Shown: in pieces, positions 1-11,590 of the stretch
How the letters are laid out: each line of letters opens with the position of its first letter
Position numbering within the stretch: position 1 is the first letter of the stretch
Source: Formicarius rufipectus
Lineage: Eukaryota > Chordata > Aves > Passeriformes > Formicariidae
Direction of reading: 5' to 3'
DNA: 64,000 nucleotides
Assembly: GCA_013399695.1 (NCBI GenBank)
Contig: VXAU01002071.1
Span: 2,088,949 to 2,152,948 of the forward strand
Notes under the pieces: generated by a model
Told to the model about the DNA's origin: nothing
Seen by the model: only the letters and a program-made list of their open reading frames with translations
Databases searched by the model: none
Made by a program: the position numbers and the translations under genes

Positions 1-494
1 AGAGATGTTGCTGCTCTCCATTAGCCTAACCCAAGGTCCTGTGTTTCACTGGAAGCCAAGTGTGATGAGCACCTGTCTGCCTGTGATTTATCTCTCTGTC
101 TTTTTTTATCTGTGTTTCCAGATCCAACTCTTGTAACATCTTTCACACAGCTCACACCCCTAATTAATGGCTATAAAGCATTCAGGGGGTGGAGGAATTA
201 ACAGAATTTGATCTGGTGTCACATGCCAACTTACTTGCCCTGATAAATGAGCCTAATTAATGATGTGGAGGCCTGTGTTAGCTGCAGAAAAGGAGGGGAT
301 TGCTCACATAGTGCAGCTCACACCCACCCAGGGAGGTGCTGAAAACATGGGGGGTGTGATGGGGACAGTGACCACAAACCTTTGAAATGAGACAAAAAAA
401 TAAGTCTGTAAAGTCTGTGGCCTTCACTGTCCCCCATGGAAGGAAGCCCAGGAAAAGAGACAATGGTGGGGCTCTTGTCCTGCTCCCTGGCAGT
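1..494. other. Intronic sequence, no recognisable feature
   Basis: Moderately AT-rich, with several TAAT motifs (for example 163-170 and 253-260). No open frame, repeat family or structured RNA recognised. Confidence 0.5.
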
Positions 495-650
495 CATGGA
501 ATCATCGAGGTAGGAAGAGATCTCCAAGATCTGAGTCCAACCCAAGCCTGATGCCCACCTTGTCCCTCAGCCCAGAGCACCGAGTGCCACATCCAGTCAT
601 TCCTTGGATACCTCCAGAGGTGGGGACTCCAAACCTCCCTGGGCACCCTC
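495..650 (-). repeat. CR1 LINE 3' fragment (group 2 tail)
   Basis: Reads as a CR1 3' end on the minus strand. The minus-strand order is GGGAGGTTTGGAGTCCCCA, then 'ACTGGATGTGGCACT', then 'GATCTTGGAGATCTC' and a terminal GATTCCATGA-type end at about 495-505. This is the CR1 group whose tail ends in the 'TGATGATCTTGGAGGTC' motif. The copy is 5'-truncated, as is typical of CR1, and passes straight into the 18-bp tandem repeat at 651. Confidence 0.8.
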
Positions 651-714
651 TTCCCTGCCCCATCCCTCTTCCCTGCCTCATCCCTCTTCCCTTCTCCATC
701 CCTCTTCCCTGTGC
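651..714. repeat. 18-bp minisatellite, about 3.6 copies
   Basis: Units begin at 651, 669, 687 and 705 with consensus TTCCCTGCCTCATCCCTC. The array starts exactly where the CR1 fragment ends, suggesting the unit was amplified from the CR1 edge. It gives a repetitive Ser/Pro/Leu reading in all frames and should not be taken as coding. Confidence 0.85.
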
Positions 715-880
715 TACGAGTTTTCAGCATTAATTGACAAAAGCATCGCCTGCTGGCAAAGAGAATTGCCCAGAACTCATTACATGCCAACAAAGTGGTG
801 GTGCAATTCCTTCCTTATTGAAGCTGTGCCTGGGTTCTCTGGGGACAAATCTCTTGCACTAGAGGAAAAAAAAATCCACC

Positions 881-1014
881 CCAAACCCATCTCAAATCCA
901 TCCCAAGCCCATCTCAAATCCATCCCAAGCCCATCCCAAATCCTTCCCAAACCCGTTCCAAATCCATCCCAAACCCATCTCAAATCCATCCCACACCCAC
1001 CCCAACCCCACCCG
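881..1014. repeat. 11/22-bp tandem repeat, C-rich on plus strand
   Basis: About six 22-base units, each made of two related 11-mers (CAAACCCATCT and CAAATCCATCC). The last units drift into a plain C-rich tract at 990-1014 and run into the CpG island. On the minus strand, which is the sense strand of the channel gene, the array is a series of GGG runs spaced by short A/T stretches. A 22-base period is not a multiple of three, which argues against coding. Confidence 0.85.
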
Positions 1015-1375
1015 GGTCCGTGTCGGTCCCGGCTGTGTCGGGGCTCTCTCCCCGAGCTCGGGCCGGTCCCGGCTCTGTCCCTGGTGCTGAAGCGCTCCGG
1101 GCTCGCCGCAGCCCGCGGGGTCTCCGCGGCTCTCGGGCTGCTCCGGCCCCATCGCAGCTCCCTGCCTTCCCCCCGTGGGGCAGGAACACGCGTGGAGCTG
1201 CTCGCACCGGGCTGGAGGGATGCAGGGCTGGAGGGCTGCGCTCCACGGGCAGCAGGGACCGGCACCGGCAGCGCTGCAGCCCCGCGGCAGGGCAGCAACC
1301 AGGGGATGCTCCCCACGGGGCAGTTCGTGGGCTGAGCTGCCTTCCCTCCCTGCACGGCGCTCCTGGGCAGGCTGC
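1011..1375. promoter_or_regulatory. CpG island in the downstream intron
   Basis: A hand count gives about 37 CpG dinucleotides in about 365 bases of very GC-rich sequence, close to the number expected from base composition. The flanking intron has almost none. This is the signature of a region kept unmethylated in the germ line, often a promoter or enhancer. No TATA box, recognisable first exon or splice donor was seen on either strand. It lies about 6 kb downstream of the exon. It could be an alternative promoter, the start of a noncoding RNA, or GC-rich sequence drifting with the adjacent repeat. Confidence 0.6.
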
Positions 1376-4300
1376 GAGTTCCCCATGCGGATATTTTTAA
1401 TTTTTTTTGATATTCTCTGTAAGTTCGATGCCCACCCTCGAGTCCCTTGCCTGCTCGTTAGCCGCGCTCTGGCGGCGGTCGCTGTTCTCTGTGACTGGGC
1501 AGCAAAGCTCGTGCTGTCGTTTCTGCTGCTTTGTGTGGTGGGCGAGGGAGAATTGCCAGCGCAGAAAGCTCTGATGGACAAATTAAAAACCCTGGGTAGG
1601 GCTCTTACTGCCATTTGATGGTTTCACTTTATGGCCTCGTGTGTGAACGTGACCTAACTCTGCAAGAATCCACCGAGCCAGGGAAAGAAGTGCATTTATG
1701 CCAGTTTTAGGCATGAATAAAGGAGTCACAGATGGAAGTATGGAAGGGAAATGCTGCTGTGGCGTCAGAGCTGGACAAAACAGTGAAAGTGGCTGTAATG
1801 GGGAGATGAAAGAGGAGGGCAGGCTGTGCCTGTGCCCGGAGAGCCCTGCCTTGGGCTGCTTTAGAGCCGGGTGCGATGCAGCAGTCACTGCTTGATGGGA
1901 TTTTTCAGCACCTTCAAACTACAACGTCTTGTTCTGAGTCAGACTTTGGAGGCCACTGCTGCTGGGTGGAGTGGAGTCCTGAGGGTCTGGGACTCCTCGA
2001 GGTGGGCTGTGTAGGAGCTCTGGCAGTGTGTGAGCAGGGAAGGTCTGCAGTGGCCCTTGGAGATGTGCTGGGTGACTGCAGTGTCCCCATCTCCCTGACA
2101 GGAGATCAGAGTGCTGAGACACCCGTGTTGCCACCCCAGCACCACCTGAGTCAGCCACAAATGCCAGCCTGTGTTTGCTTATCACTGCCATGGTACAAAT
2201 TAGTAACCACAACAAGCTCTACTCCCATTTCCACCCACTTCAGCTGTGTTTTTTCCTGACCCAGTGGATATATCTGTACCCATTAATCCAGACACAGCCA
2301 CATGCTGCAGTTCATTATGGAGCCTGGGAATTGCTGGGGGCCAAACTGTGCCCAGCCCACTCAATTCTGGTTATTTAGGCAGAGTGGTGGAGTATTAACT
2401 AGATAATAAAGGCAACAGTGAAGAATCTCATGGCTGGAAGGCAATTCCCAAGCAGGATAGGGCTTCCCAAGGTTTTTTTGGCTGGATGTTTTGCATCCAG
2501 GTCTCCTTGGTGAGGTGATTTCAGTTTGCATTTGTTTAGACATCTGGGATGGAGTGGGCAACATTATCCATAACAAATCCTACCAACTGTGCTACATAAT
2601 GGAGCCATCTGGACAGAGCAGCCACGTAAACCTGGGCTTGCAACAGCTGGGGACAGGGCCACCCTCTTGCTGAGGTGACCAAGGACAGACCCTGAGGGGG
2701 GATTAGTTGGGTTCTTCTACGTTGTGGGTTGCTCTCTCATTATGACTGAGATGTGAAGTGATGCCTCAAGGCATGAAATAAATGTAGAGCAGCTTCTGGA
2801 TATGTGTGGAAGTAATTTCAGCTGGGCATTGGGCCACTTGACAACAGGCTTTAATATTTGGAGGTTTGGGCTGGCTTTGGAGGCTGAACCTGTAAGCTGT
2901 AGCACACTGATTTCAGACATTCCTTTCAGAGGAGATAGCTCTTGTTTTATGCAGTTTGGGGCTCTGGGAATTTGAACTAGCTGAACTGATGGAAAATGTC
3001 ATTTTGCTTTCCTCAATGATATGAAAGAAAAGAGGAAGGATTCCTGGTTGGCTTATTTGTTTCTTTGGGGCTTTCCCCCTCCCTGAACTCTATTAAGGGA
3101 TGTGACAATCAGCAAACAGAAGATGAAGAGAAAGAGGTACCTACCCCAGCAAAAATGAAATATCTTATAAAAAAAAAAAGTAATAAAAAGCTCTTTTCCC
3201 TTGTCAAAGACTGTTAAATATCAACAACAACAAAAACATATTCCACAGAGATTCGTTGTGGTTGAAAAAACCATGTTTTTTAAATGTCAGCCAGCTCCAG
3301 CTTTAACCTTATTGTTTCTCCCTCTCCTTAAGTTCCCAACCCCATCCCCTGCTGGGAACTGAGTCATGTTGTGTTGGGAGCTCTCCTCAGACACTCACAG
3401 CTCTGCTCCAGTCGCTTTTCCTGCCCCTTCTGTTCTCCACACTCTGAAGTTCACTAACCCACCTCCAAGATTTAGGGTGGCAGCTGGAAAACAGAGCGTT
3501 TCAAAGCTGACTCCCCTGCTCTGCAGCACATCAATTATTATAATGGCCTGGTTATTGACAGCAGTGTGGGCTGCCTTTCTCAGGGCTATGGGGGTGACAC
3601 AAACCCAGTGCTGAGCCTTCTGCTCATCCCCATCTCCCCTCTCCATGCACTCTGCTCACTCCAGCCCTGCTTTCCGGGCCTCCAGGAGTGAGGGCTGGGT
3701 CTGGAACAGGCTGTTTCTAACGTGCCTCTCATGGAACAATCACACATTTGTGTCCTTACTCTTCCTTCCTTTTGGCTTAAGCCCCTGCTAAGCATCTCCA
3801 TAGTTACCTCTTCCTCAGGCTGCAGAGTCAGAGCTGCCTGTGTGCAACCAGCTCATGAGGAGCTCTTGTTGTCTGGGACAACCTCCCTCCATCCACTGCC
3901 TCTCAGTGACTTCCATCTGAAAACATTCTGCTTCTCCCCCTCTCCATCCTCCCTCCCCTCTGCTGGGACTGGCTCTGTGATTGAATGCTTTAATTCCCCC
4001 CCCAGACAATGTGTCCCTGTCTCTGCTCCACCTCATTTCTCCCACCTGCTCTTTGATGGCCTGTGGTACAGTTTGCAGCTCCACCTTACACTTCCGTGTG
4101 AGGGCAGCTCCACAAAATGATTTTGTCCTGCGTGGTCCTTGCCTTGCCTAAATCTGTGGTTCTTTCCTGGAAACTTACAGCCTGGAGGATGAAATGAGAA
4201 GTGTGTCTCAAGGCTTTGCTTGTTCTCAGAGTCAAAGGCCACCAGATAATAAAGGAAATGAATTGAACAGACTAAGAGGCTGCAGTCGTCAAAAGCCTAT

Positions 4301-7300
4301 TTACTGCAGGCTTGAAAGCAAGAGCTGTGATTGCTGAAGTTTGATATTTGCAGGCAGATCCAGTTTAGCCCCTGTGAAATGCACCACTGGAACCAGTGCC
4401 AATCCTCCTGAGACTGTCAGCCAGTCCAGGATCTCGGCTCATTTAGCAAATCTAACTGCTAGAGGATAAATGCACTTCAAAGAGGGTGTTTTTCTGTTTT
4501 TCCTTGCAGCATCTCAGCATTTCCATTCTCCTCCTGTTGTCCATCCCTCACTTTGTAAGGGGCCCTCTCGGAACATTTGTTTTCCTCCAAACTGAGATCC
4601 AGAACAACCTGATAAAATTTCAGCCCTCAGGGGGCTGGTGTGGAGCCCATTTGCTTTCGAACTCCAGCAGCCCCTCTGCCTCTGTGTCTTTCTAAGCCTG
4701 TCCCAAACTGCTTTAAATGTGCTCCTGGGGCTGCACTGACTCAGTCCCCAACTTCTGAACAGTGAGCTGCTCTCCTCCTCCTCCTCCTGCTGCTGCCAAA
4801 GGAGCAGCACTTCAGCAGCTGCCTCTGCTTTTCCGTGCCAGGGTTGAAAGGTGGGTGTGGGAGTTGCAGCCCCCAAACCAGCCCCACATACTCCTCTCCT
4901 TCTCCTTTGCATCTTCCTGTAAACCCAACCCAGCCCGAGAGGCTCCAGCATCATCTGAATTACAAAATCCTTCTATTGTCAAGCCTTGAAGTGTCACATT
5001 CTCTTTCAAACACCAAGGCTGTGACATTCACTAAAGAACAGCATCGTTTCAAAGTCAGGAAGGTCTATTCTTAGCACATCAGTCAAAAAAGGGGGAAAAA
5101 AGTCTTTGAAGGAAAAAAAACCATAACAACTTTACCAAAATGAACCTTGTCAGAAATGATCAATTCTTCTTCCATTCAGACTGACCTGGTCCTTGCTACA
5201 TGCCAGAGGACAGAATTTGCTCGCATGGCACAATAAATTAAGATTGCCAGATCTCCTTGTAATTAATTGTCTTGCAGTGCAGGTTTGGCAAAGAATAATT
5301 TATCTATAAAGTGATTAAATCACTGTTAGTTCAGTTTGGGTTATTTTTTTCTTTTTAAGGAACATTTCTTCTCAGTTAGATGAAGAATAGATGCTGATGA
5401 GTAACAGCCACCTCCCAGTACTTTATTTATGCTATTTAAATACTTCTTCCTGCCAGACCAGTGCCTCCTCAACAGTCAAGAAACAAAGTTCAAACATTGT
5501 AAGAGTTATGACTCTTGAACTAAATAGAAATTCTAAAGCATTTGTCCTAATGCATACCCAACACACTACTCTCCAATTAAACTGGAAAAATAATTTACTA
5601 AGTTTCTAGAGAGCTAACTGAAGACATCTGAGTTATTTCAGAGCTGTGTCTTCTAAGTTCTGTCTCTAAGGAGCTTCTACTGGTGGATTCTTTATATTCA
5701 AGGACTGAGAGTACAAAGAGCTTTTTCCAAAAAGCCATGCAAAAGTCTTCGTATTTTTAATTAGATGGGGGCAGAGTTTGAACTGTTTTTGAGGCTGGGA
5801 TTCACTGGGGAATGATGCTGGAACAAGTCTGTTGTCCAAGCAGATCCCTGATCCCTCTGTAGGTCCTGGCCACCTCCAGAGGGACTGTCATTAATGTGCT
5901 TCTCTCTTCCCTTCTCTTTAGCATTCATGCAGTGAGGATCATGTGAAAATTACTCACACTTCTGCCTTGAGAAAACTTTCTTAGCAGAGAAATTCAACCA
6001 ATATCAAAGGAATTAGAAATTCAAATGGGGGAAAATTATACACTGTGTGTGTCAATACTGCAAACCTTATAAAAGCTGCAATCAATCACGTTGGCATCAA
6101 AGGTGCTGGTACTTTTCCCTGTCACCAAGTGGATCACAGCCCAGTGAATAAAGGAAAAGGTTAATCAGGAGAGGAAAGGTTGGTTTGCTGCCTGGAGAGA
6201 GACAAACTGCCTCATTCAAAATCACAGACCCTGAGTGAGTTCTGGAGCTTTGATGTGATCTGTGGTCATGCCCAAATCTTGTCCACGCCTTGCCTGGGCT
6301 GTGGAGCAGGTTGTGGCTCTGGGCTGTTTCAGTAGAACAAGTCCTTTCTCTGTCTTCAGTTCTTGAAATGCGTTATTGCTCAGTGTCCCCTTAAATCTCT
6401 CCCAGCCCTTCCCATGCTTTGACAAGTCCCACGTCCCTGTTACAAGTTAAATCTCAGTTCCTTATGCCTGGGTGCAGCCTCACACTGGGCAACTCGCTCT
6501 GCAAATCACTTCCATTCATTAAATGAATGTAATGATCCACATGGGTTTCCCACTGTCCAGCTCCTGATGGAACAGTGTGGCACCCAAATGATAAAGATAC
6601 CATTATGATATCTCTACATAATTAAAAAAAAAATCTATATTACATTGCATGACTGATCAAAAAAGCAACTTTTCCCCCAAAACACTCCCATGTTCTACCT
6701 GTTTGATGTCAGACCTCAGGCAGGGATGTGTGAAACCCAGCAGTGACTTCCAGAGGCTGCCACTGATCCCGGCATGACTCTGTCTTTGGGCTCCTCTCCT
6801 TTCTTAATTGGCTGCCAAATTTTGTGGGTTTGTAGCTCCTGCCTCTCAGCTCTGTGCTGTCAGTCCCTGAGATGCCAGGAGCAGGCATGGCCCAGGTGCT
6901 TGCCTGGAGCACAAATAGCACATCTTTCTACTCCTCTCCCCCATCAGGTCCCCTGAGTGGTGGATTTCTGGCAGACAACATTCCATGGGGAGCAAAAGAA
7001 CCTCAGGCCTTTAGTTTGCAGTTGTTGTAAAAACCTGACTCTGGTTTTGGTGTAATTTAGCAGATTGAAATAGAGATATAATAAATCTCTAAGTGACTCA
7101 GGAGCTTGTACTGGTAGAAACTGTTCCGATGTTGGAATATTCAATAATCCCCTCACATTTCCAGGGGCTTTTTTGTACCCTCAGTGTCACAGTTGCAGTT
7201 TGAGGGGTATGAGTGCTGATAAGTGCATGTTTGCACGTTGCTGGATGGTTTCAAAACTCCAGGAACAGAGCAGCCAGAAGGGCAAACAGCTCCTGGCCAG

Positions 7301-7480
7301 GACTGGAGGCTTAGACAGCCGTATGGGAAAGGTGAGCAGTAACAGCCCCAGCCGCTCTGATGCTGGAAAAGCAGCAGGAATGAGGTTGTGTCTGTAGAGG
7401 AGGGAGTGAGGGTGAGCCCTCAGGGGTGTGTGAATTGTCCCCCGTGCCTGTGACCCTCCAGGGCTGAGCTCTCCCAGGGT
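1376..7480. other. CR1-free intronic sequence downstream of the exon
   Basis: No CR1, MIR or tandem array recognised. There are short homopolymers (A-rich at 3168-3200 and 6620-6640) and a CTC/CTG trinucleotide tract at about 4769-4796. Open frames here are short and resemble no family I know. Confidence 0.5.
4769..4796. repeat. Trinucleotide tract (CTC then CTG)
   Basis: Six or so CTC units followed by three CTG units. Simple repeat within the downstream intron. Confidence 0.8.
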
Positions 7481-7487
7481 CACTTAC

Positions 7488-7650
7488 CTTCTGTGCTCTC
7501 CTCTTGTCTGCTCGCTGGTTCTGGTGGTAAATGCGGCTGAAGTTGGAAACAATGACTGGAACGGGCAGAGCAATGACCAGCACCCCACTCAGGGAGCAAA
7601 TGGAGCCAAAGATCTTCCCAGCGATTGTCTTGGGCACCATGTCACCATAA
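7488..7650 (-). CDS. KCND3: Internal exon of a Kv4 (Shal) potassium channel alpha subunit, probably KCND3
   Basis: Seen: on the minus strand an AG acceptor after a pyrimidine-rich tract (AG at 7651-7652) and a GTAAGTG donor (7481-7487) bound 163 bases. The first base completes a glycine codon split by the intron, then 54 codons stay open to the donor. The peptide starts [11 protein letters not shown], the outer end of the selectivity filter. It continues through the S6 helix ([18 protein letters not shown]) with the PVP hinge that gates Kv channels, then [18 protein letters not shown] at the start of the cytoplasmic tail. Known: Kv4 channels carry somatodendritic A-type current in neurons and transient outward current in heart, with KChIP and DPP partners. 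KCND2 and KCND3 are identical here as I know them; KCND1 differs after MVP (Ser instead of Lys). Inferred: KCND3, because the GC-rich, CR1-rich surroundings suggest a microchromosome. No frameshift or stop is present. Kv4 family 0.97; KCND3 rather than KCND2 about 0.65. Confidence 0.93.
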
Positions 7651-7652
7651 CT

Positions 7653-9809
7653 GGGGGGAAAAACACAAAGGGAAGCCCCTCCTTCAGACAAAAAGCCTTG
7701 CCACGTTTCCCTGAGAGCACAGCAACCCCCGTGTCCGGGCTGGACACCAAAGCTTGGAAATCCACCACACCAGAGGCACTTTGGGGGGCTGTCACCCCAC
7801 AGTGACCACTGCCACCACACTGGGGCTGGGGGTGAAGCTGAACTGAAGAAAAGCATTTTTGCTGCAGAACAGCTGCTGGTTCAGGCAGCTGCTGCGAGTT
7901 GGAACTCCCACTCCTTCCATACCCACCTCTCCGTGTGGATGAGCTCTCGGCCAACTTTAAACCCTCTCACGCTCCCATATTGTCATTCCCCCGCAGCCAG
8001 GTGCCAATGAGGCTGATTTACACTTCCACTGCAAAGCCCAGCAGCTTCCTGCCCATCTGCACAGGCAGAAATTTGGGAGTTGCTCCAAGTCTGTGTTGAG
8101 TGAAAGGTGAACTCTCAGGGATATGAGACCAGCTGAAAAATACTCAGAAAAAGTGTTTACCCCAAGAGTTCTCCACTGTAATTTGGATTACATAAGGAGG
8201 AGCTGGAGCTGCTGAAGCAGGAGCAGAGGAGGCCATGGAGATGCTCTGGGGCTGGAGCACCTCTGCTCTGGAGAAGCCCCTAGTTGCTGTCAGATGAAAT
8301 TTGGGGTTTCTGTGGTCTTCTTTGAGATGTTCTAGTGTTTGATGCAACAAATATTGAAAAGCAAAATGTTTTTTTACAGTTGAGGCTTTGTTTTTACCTT
8401 TGATGTCAGAATATGGCCAACAAAGAGCTTTGATGGGAGCAGAGTTGAGCTGAGAATAATTTACATCCAAAGGGAAAACCAAGTATTTCAAAATACCTTT
8501 TCTGTCAGCTGAACTTCCTGGCCTCATCCAAGAACTTGTTGGCATGAGGGTCTGATTAAAAGCAGAAATCATTACATGTTAAGTACTTCAGGCTTCATTA
8601 GCTAAGGCTTATTTATCCCAAGCACAATCCTTCTCCACCTTCACCCCTCAGAATCCCTCAAATCAATAAGTGCTCTTCATGTCTATTAACTTTTTAGCTG
8701 CTGCTTTATGCAAAGATAGTTCCAAAGCTCTTGCTAAGTGACAAGGTCTCCTACCTCATTTAACACTGGCCTGAAAAAAAAATCCTACTTTTCTCCTTAA
8801 CACAATAAGGCTGAAAATTAATCATATGCCTCAAACATGATCTCAGTGACCCAGAGCTCTGAGAGAAAGCCCTTGTGTGAATCTGTAGAAAGTACAATAA
8901 GTGTCTGGCTCACAGTCTGCCTCGTGGAGGTTTGTTCTTACATGCAGACCGAGAAGTTATCTCATTACCTGGGACTTCAGAGAAGGTGTTTAAAGCCCCA
9001 TCAACCCAGAGAAACTCTTGGAGCAGGAAACTCTTGGAGAATTTCCTTTGCAAAGCTCTTCTGAGACCTCCCAGAATGAGGAACGTGGCTCTCTCCCTGG
9101 AGCAGAGTGCACAGAAACCAGGCTGAAATCTGTGACACTCACTGTGGGTTTCCCACAGAGTCATCCTGGAGAGGACTCTGCTGGCTTCCTCCCCCTGGGG
9201 CTGGAACGGCACCTCAGCCACTTGGGGTGTGTTCTCTGCCCCCACTGGGCTGCCCTGGGGAGGTGGAAATGTCAGACCTGGTGTTTGGGAATATCCCAGT
9301 AAAGCCCAGCTGGAGTTTGACCTCAGTTCCCTTGCACTTCACGAGAGGCTTTGACTTTGACAGGGGCTGGAATGAAGCTATAAAGTTGCAGGTGTTCTGC
9401 TGCTCTGTTGACACCCAGAGCTCCTGCAGCATGAGTTGCTGGGATGACTGGTTTTGTCCTGATGGTACCACGTGGTACTAACGGCCCCGTGGCATACTGA
9501 TAACAGGTACAGTGCCAAATAAACTCATATATTGGATTTCAGTTAGCACTAATTAGGCATTTCAAACCCAAAACTTCTTTTCCCCAGACTGGAACGAGAG
9601 AACTCAACTTTCCCATTAATTTGTTTAGTTAAAAAGCAACTTGTCATCTAAAAAACTTCTACAGAAAGTGCATTTTAAGTAATTCATCAATAATCTCATT
9701 AGAGCAGCAAGAAGATAGAAGAGTTGGGTAATGATTAACATTCAGAGGGTCTAACGGGATGTTGGAGCCTGCAGGGAAACAACAGGAGGCTGCAAATTCG
9801 GTAGACTTT
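7653..9809. other. Intronic sequence upstream of the exon, no recognisable repeat
   Basis: The 40 bases next to the exon form the minus-strand polypyrimidine tract of its acceptor. Beyond that I see no CR1, SINE or tandem array, and no open frame resembling a known protein. Confidence 0.5.
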
Positions 9810-9893
9810 TCATGTGACCTCCAGTAAATCATTTCAACTTTCTGCACCTTGGTTCCCACTTACGAAATGGCAATTAAAGACTTATCCTTTGCC
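9810..9893 (+). repeat. MIR-type SINE remnant
   Basis: Follows the MIR core in consensus orientation: 'CATGTGACCTCCAGTAAATC', then 'TTTCAACTTTCTGCACCTT', then a 'GGTTCCC...AAATGGCAAT' segment. These correspond to the MIR steps of GTGACCTTGGGCAAGT, ACTTAACCTCTCTG, CAGTTTCCTCATC and AAAATGGGGATA. Divergence is high, as expected for an element this old in amniotes. Confidence 0.65.
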
Positions 9894-11037
9894 TGGCTGG
9901 CTGAGGAGGCGCTGGGCTCTTCAGAGCAGGAGCTGCCCCATATTCTGAACGAGCCCAGCAGTGACTCCTTAGTGCTGCTGCACATATTCATACAAATATC
10001 AATAATGCCAAGCAGCTGTACAGAAATCTGGGGGAACCACGACCTGCACGTGGCTCCAGGTTGTCCAGAGGGACAAGCTGAGGGTCCAGAGATGCTTTAG
10101 CTGGGGCTGAGATCAGCTCAGGTGTGGAACATGCCTAGACAGAAACATATTCTCTGTTTATTTTGCCAGGAATTCAGTGAGATGGCAACAGCCTGAGCTG
10201 GTTTGCAGTGGCAGGTTCTCCCAGGGGAAGGTTCCTTGCCCACGGCAGGGGGGGGAATGAGGTGATCTTTATGGTCAAACCACTTCAGGGTTCATTGCTC
10301 TGCTCTCTGGCTGTGCCAGGTGAGATGCACCTGCTGCCAGACACCACTGGGGTGTTGGAAGGGGTTAAGAAAAGACATTTGCTTTTAAGTGGTCACTCTT
10401 TAGATTGGAAAACACAGAATGCAGAACTTCAACATCTTTTTTTTGACTTGTAGAGTGACTTCTACGTTCTTTGGATATAAAAAGGGGTCATATGTCGCTC
10501 ACCCTAATTAGCAGCCATTAGTCTTGACAACATAATGTGCTGTTGTTTTTCTCTCTGTCAGTAGAGAAAGTGTTATCAAATAGAGGTCACTGCTTGTGAG
10601 TCCTGGTTTTAGCCACAGAGGTGTCTGGACATTGTTTAGGTCCCCAGCTGGAGACAGCAATAAATAAAGTGCTGAACAGCTCATCAAATGACTCACTCTA
10701 AAAATAGCCTCTTGCAGCATCTCTGATGATCCTGTGTCTCTGTGCAACATTCACAGCCCTGAGAAATAGGGAATTGTAGGAAAAAACCTGGACTGTCCCA
10801 TGGCACAGGGACACTGGGAGGTGGAATGGCAATGACAGCTCTGTGGGGAGAGTGCAACAGCTTTCCAGAGGACACTCCTCCCCAGCAGCCCCTCAATGTG
10901 CCAACCTTCCAGCCTGCATCAGGCCCAGAGCTGGGCAGGGGCTCCTGGGTCAGCACTGACCCCCTGTCCCCGTGGGTTTCGCTGCGGGGAGAGGGCACAA
11001 CAGTGCAACTGAACATTGCTAAGCCTGCATTAAAATC

Positions 11038-11590
11038 CAGATTAATCTGGGCTGGAAAGGATCTTAAAGATCACCTCAGTCCATGGGCAGGGACACCTCC
11101 CACCAGCCCAGGGTGCTCCAAGCCCCGTCCAACCTGATCTTGGACACTTCCAGGGCTGGGGCAGCCACAGCTTCTCTGCCCACCCTGTGCCAGGGCTGCC
11201 CACCCTCCCAACTGAGAATTTATTCCCAATATCCCACCTAAGCCTCCCCTCTGTCAGTGGAAGTTCTTCCCCCCTGTCCTGCCACTCCAAGCCCTTGGAA
11301 AAGCTCCCTCCCCAGCTCTCCTGGAGCTGCTTCAGGCACTGGAAGGGGCTTTGAGGTCTCCCTGGAACCTTCTCCAGGCTGACCAGCCCCAAGCCCTCAG
11401 CCTGTCTCCCAGGGCTGGTGCTCTGAGCAGCTCAGTGGCCCTTCTTTGGACTCATCCCAACAGCCCCACACGTTCCTTGTGTAGAGCTGGATGCCCCACT
11501 GCAGGTGGGGTGTCACCAGAGCAGGGTAGAGGGACACATCACCTTCCTTCTGGCCAGAGAGCCTGTCTTTGGGCAGGAGCATCATCCAAC
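11038..11590 (-). repeat. CR1 LINE fragment, long (group 1 tail)
   Basis: Minus-strand CR1. The 3' end lies near 11040-11060 ('GGAAAGGATCTTAAAGATC' on plus), then the CCATGGGCAGGGACACCTCC block. It continues upstream through the end of the reverse transcriptase frame, read on minus as GLVSLEKVPGRPQSPFQCLK. The segment before that (about 11480-11550) matches the CR1 stretch read on minus as 'CTGGTGACACCCCACCTGC'. Multiple stops and deletions show it is dead. Confidence 0.9.

Larger units (their letters stand above)
1..7487 (-). other. Downstream intron of the Kv4 gene (runs past the left edge)
   Basis: The donor at 7481-7487 opens this intron. I looked on the minus strand for the next Kv4 exon, which begins with a basic Ala-Arg-Leu-Ala-Arg-Ile-Arg stretch, and did not find it. 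The intron is therefore at least 7.5 kb. It holds one CR1 fragment, two tandem repeats and a CpG island in its last 1.4 kb (see those entries). Confidence 0.75.

Noticed and set aside
604..1335. 243-residue plus-strand open frame
   Set aside because: It runs through an 18-bp array, a 22-bp array and the CpG island. The Pro/Ser/Lys repeats follow from the tandem DNA, and no family is recognisable.
1..7487. Next downstream Kv4 exon
   Set aside because: No minus-strand stretch with the expected basic ARLARIR-like start was found.
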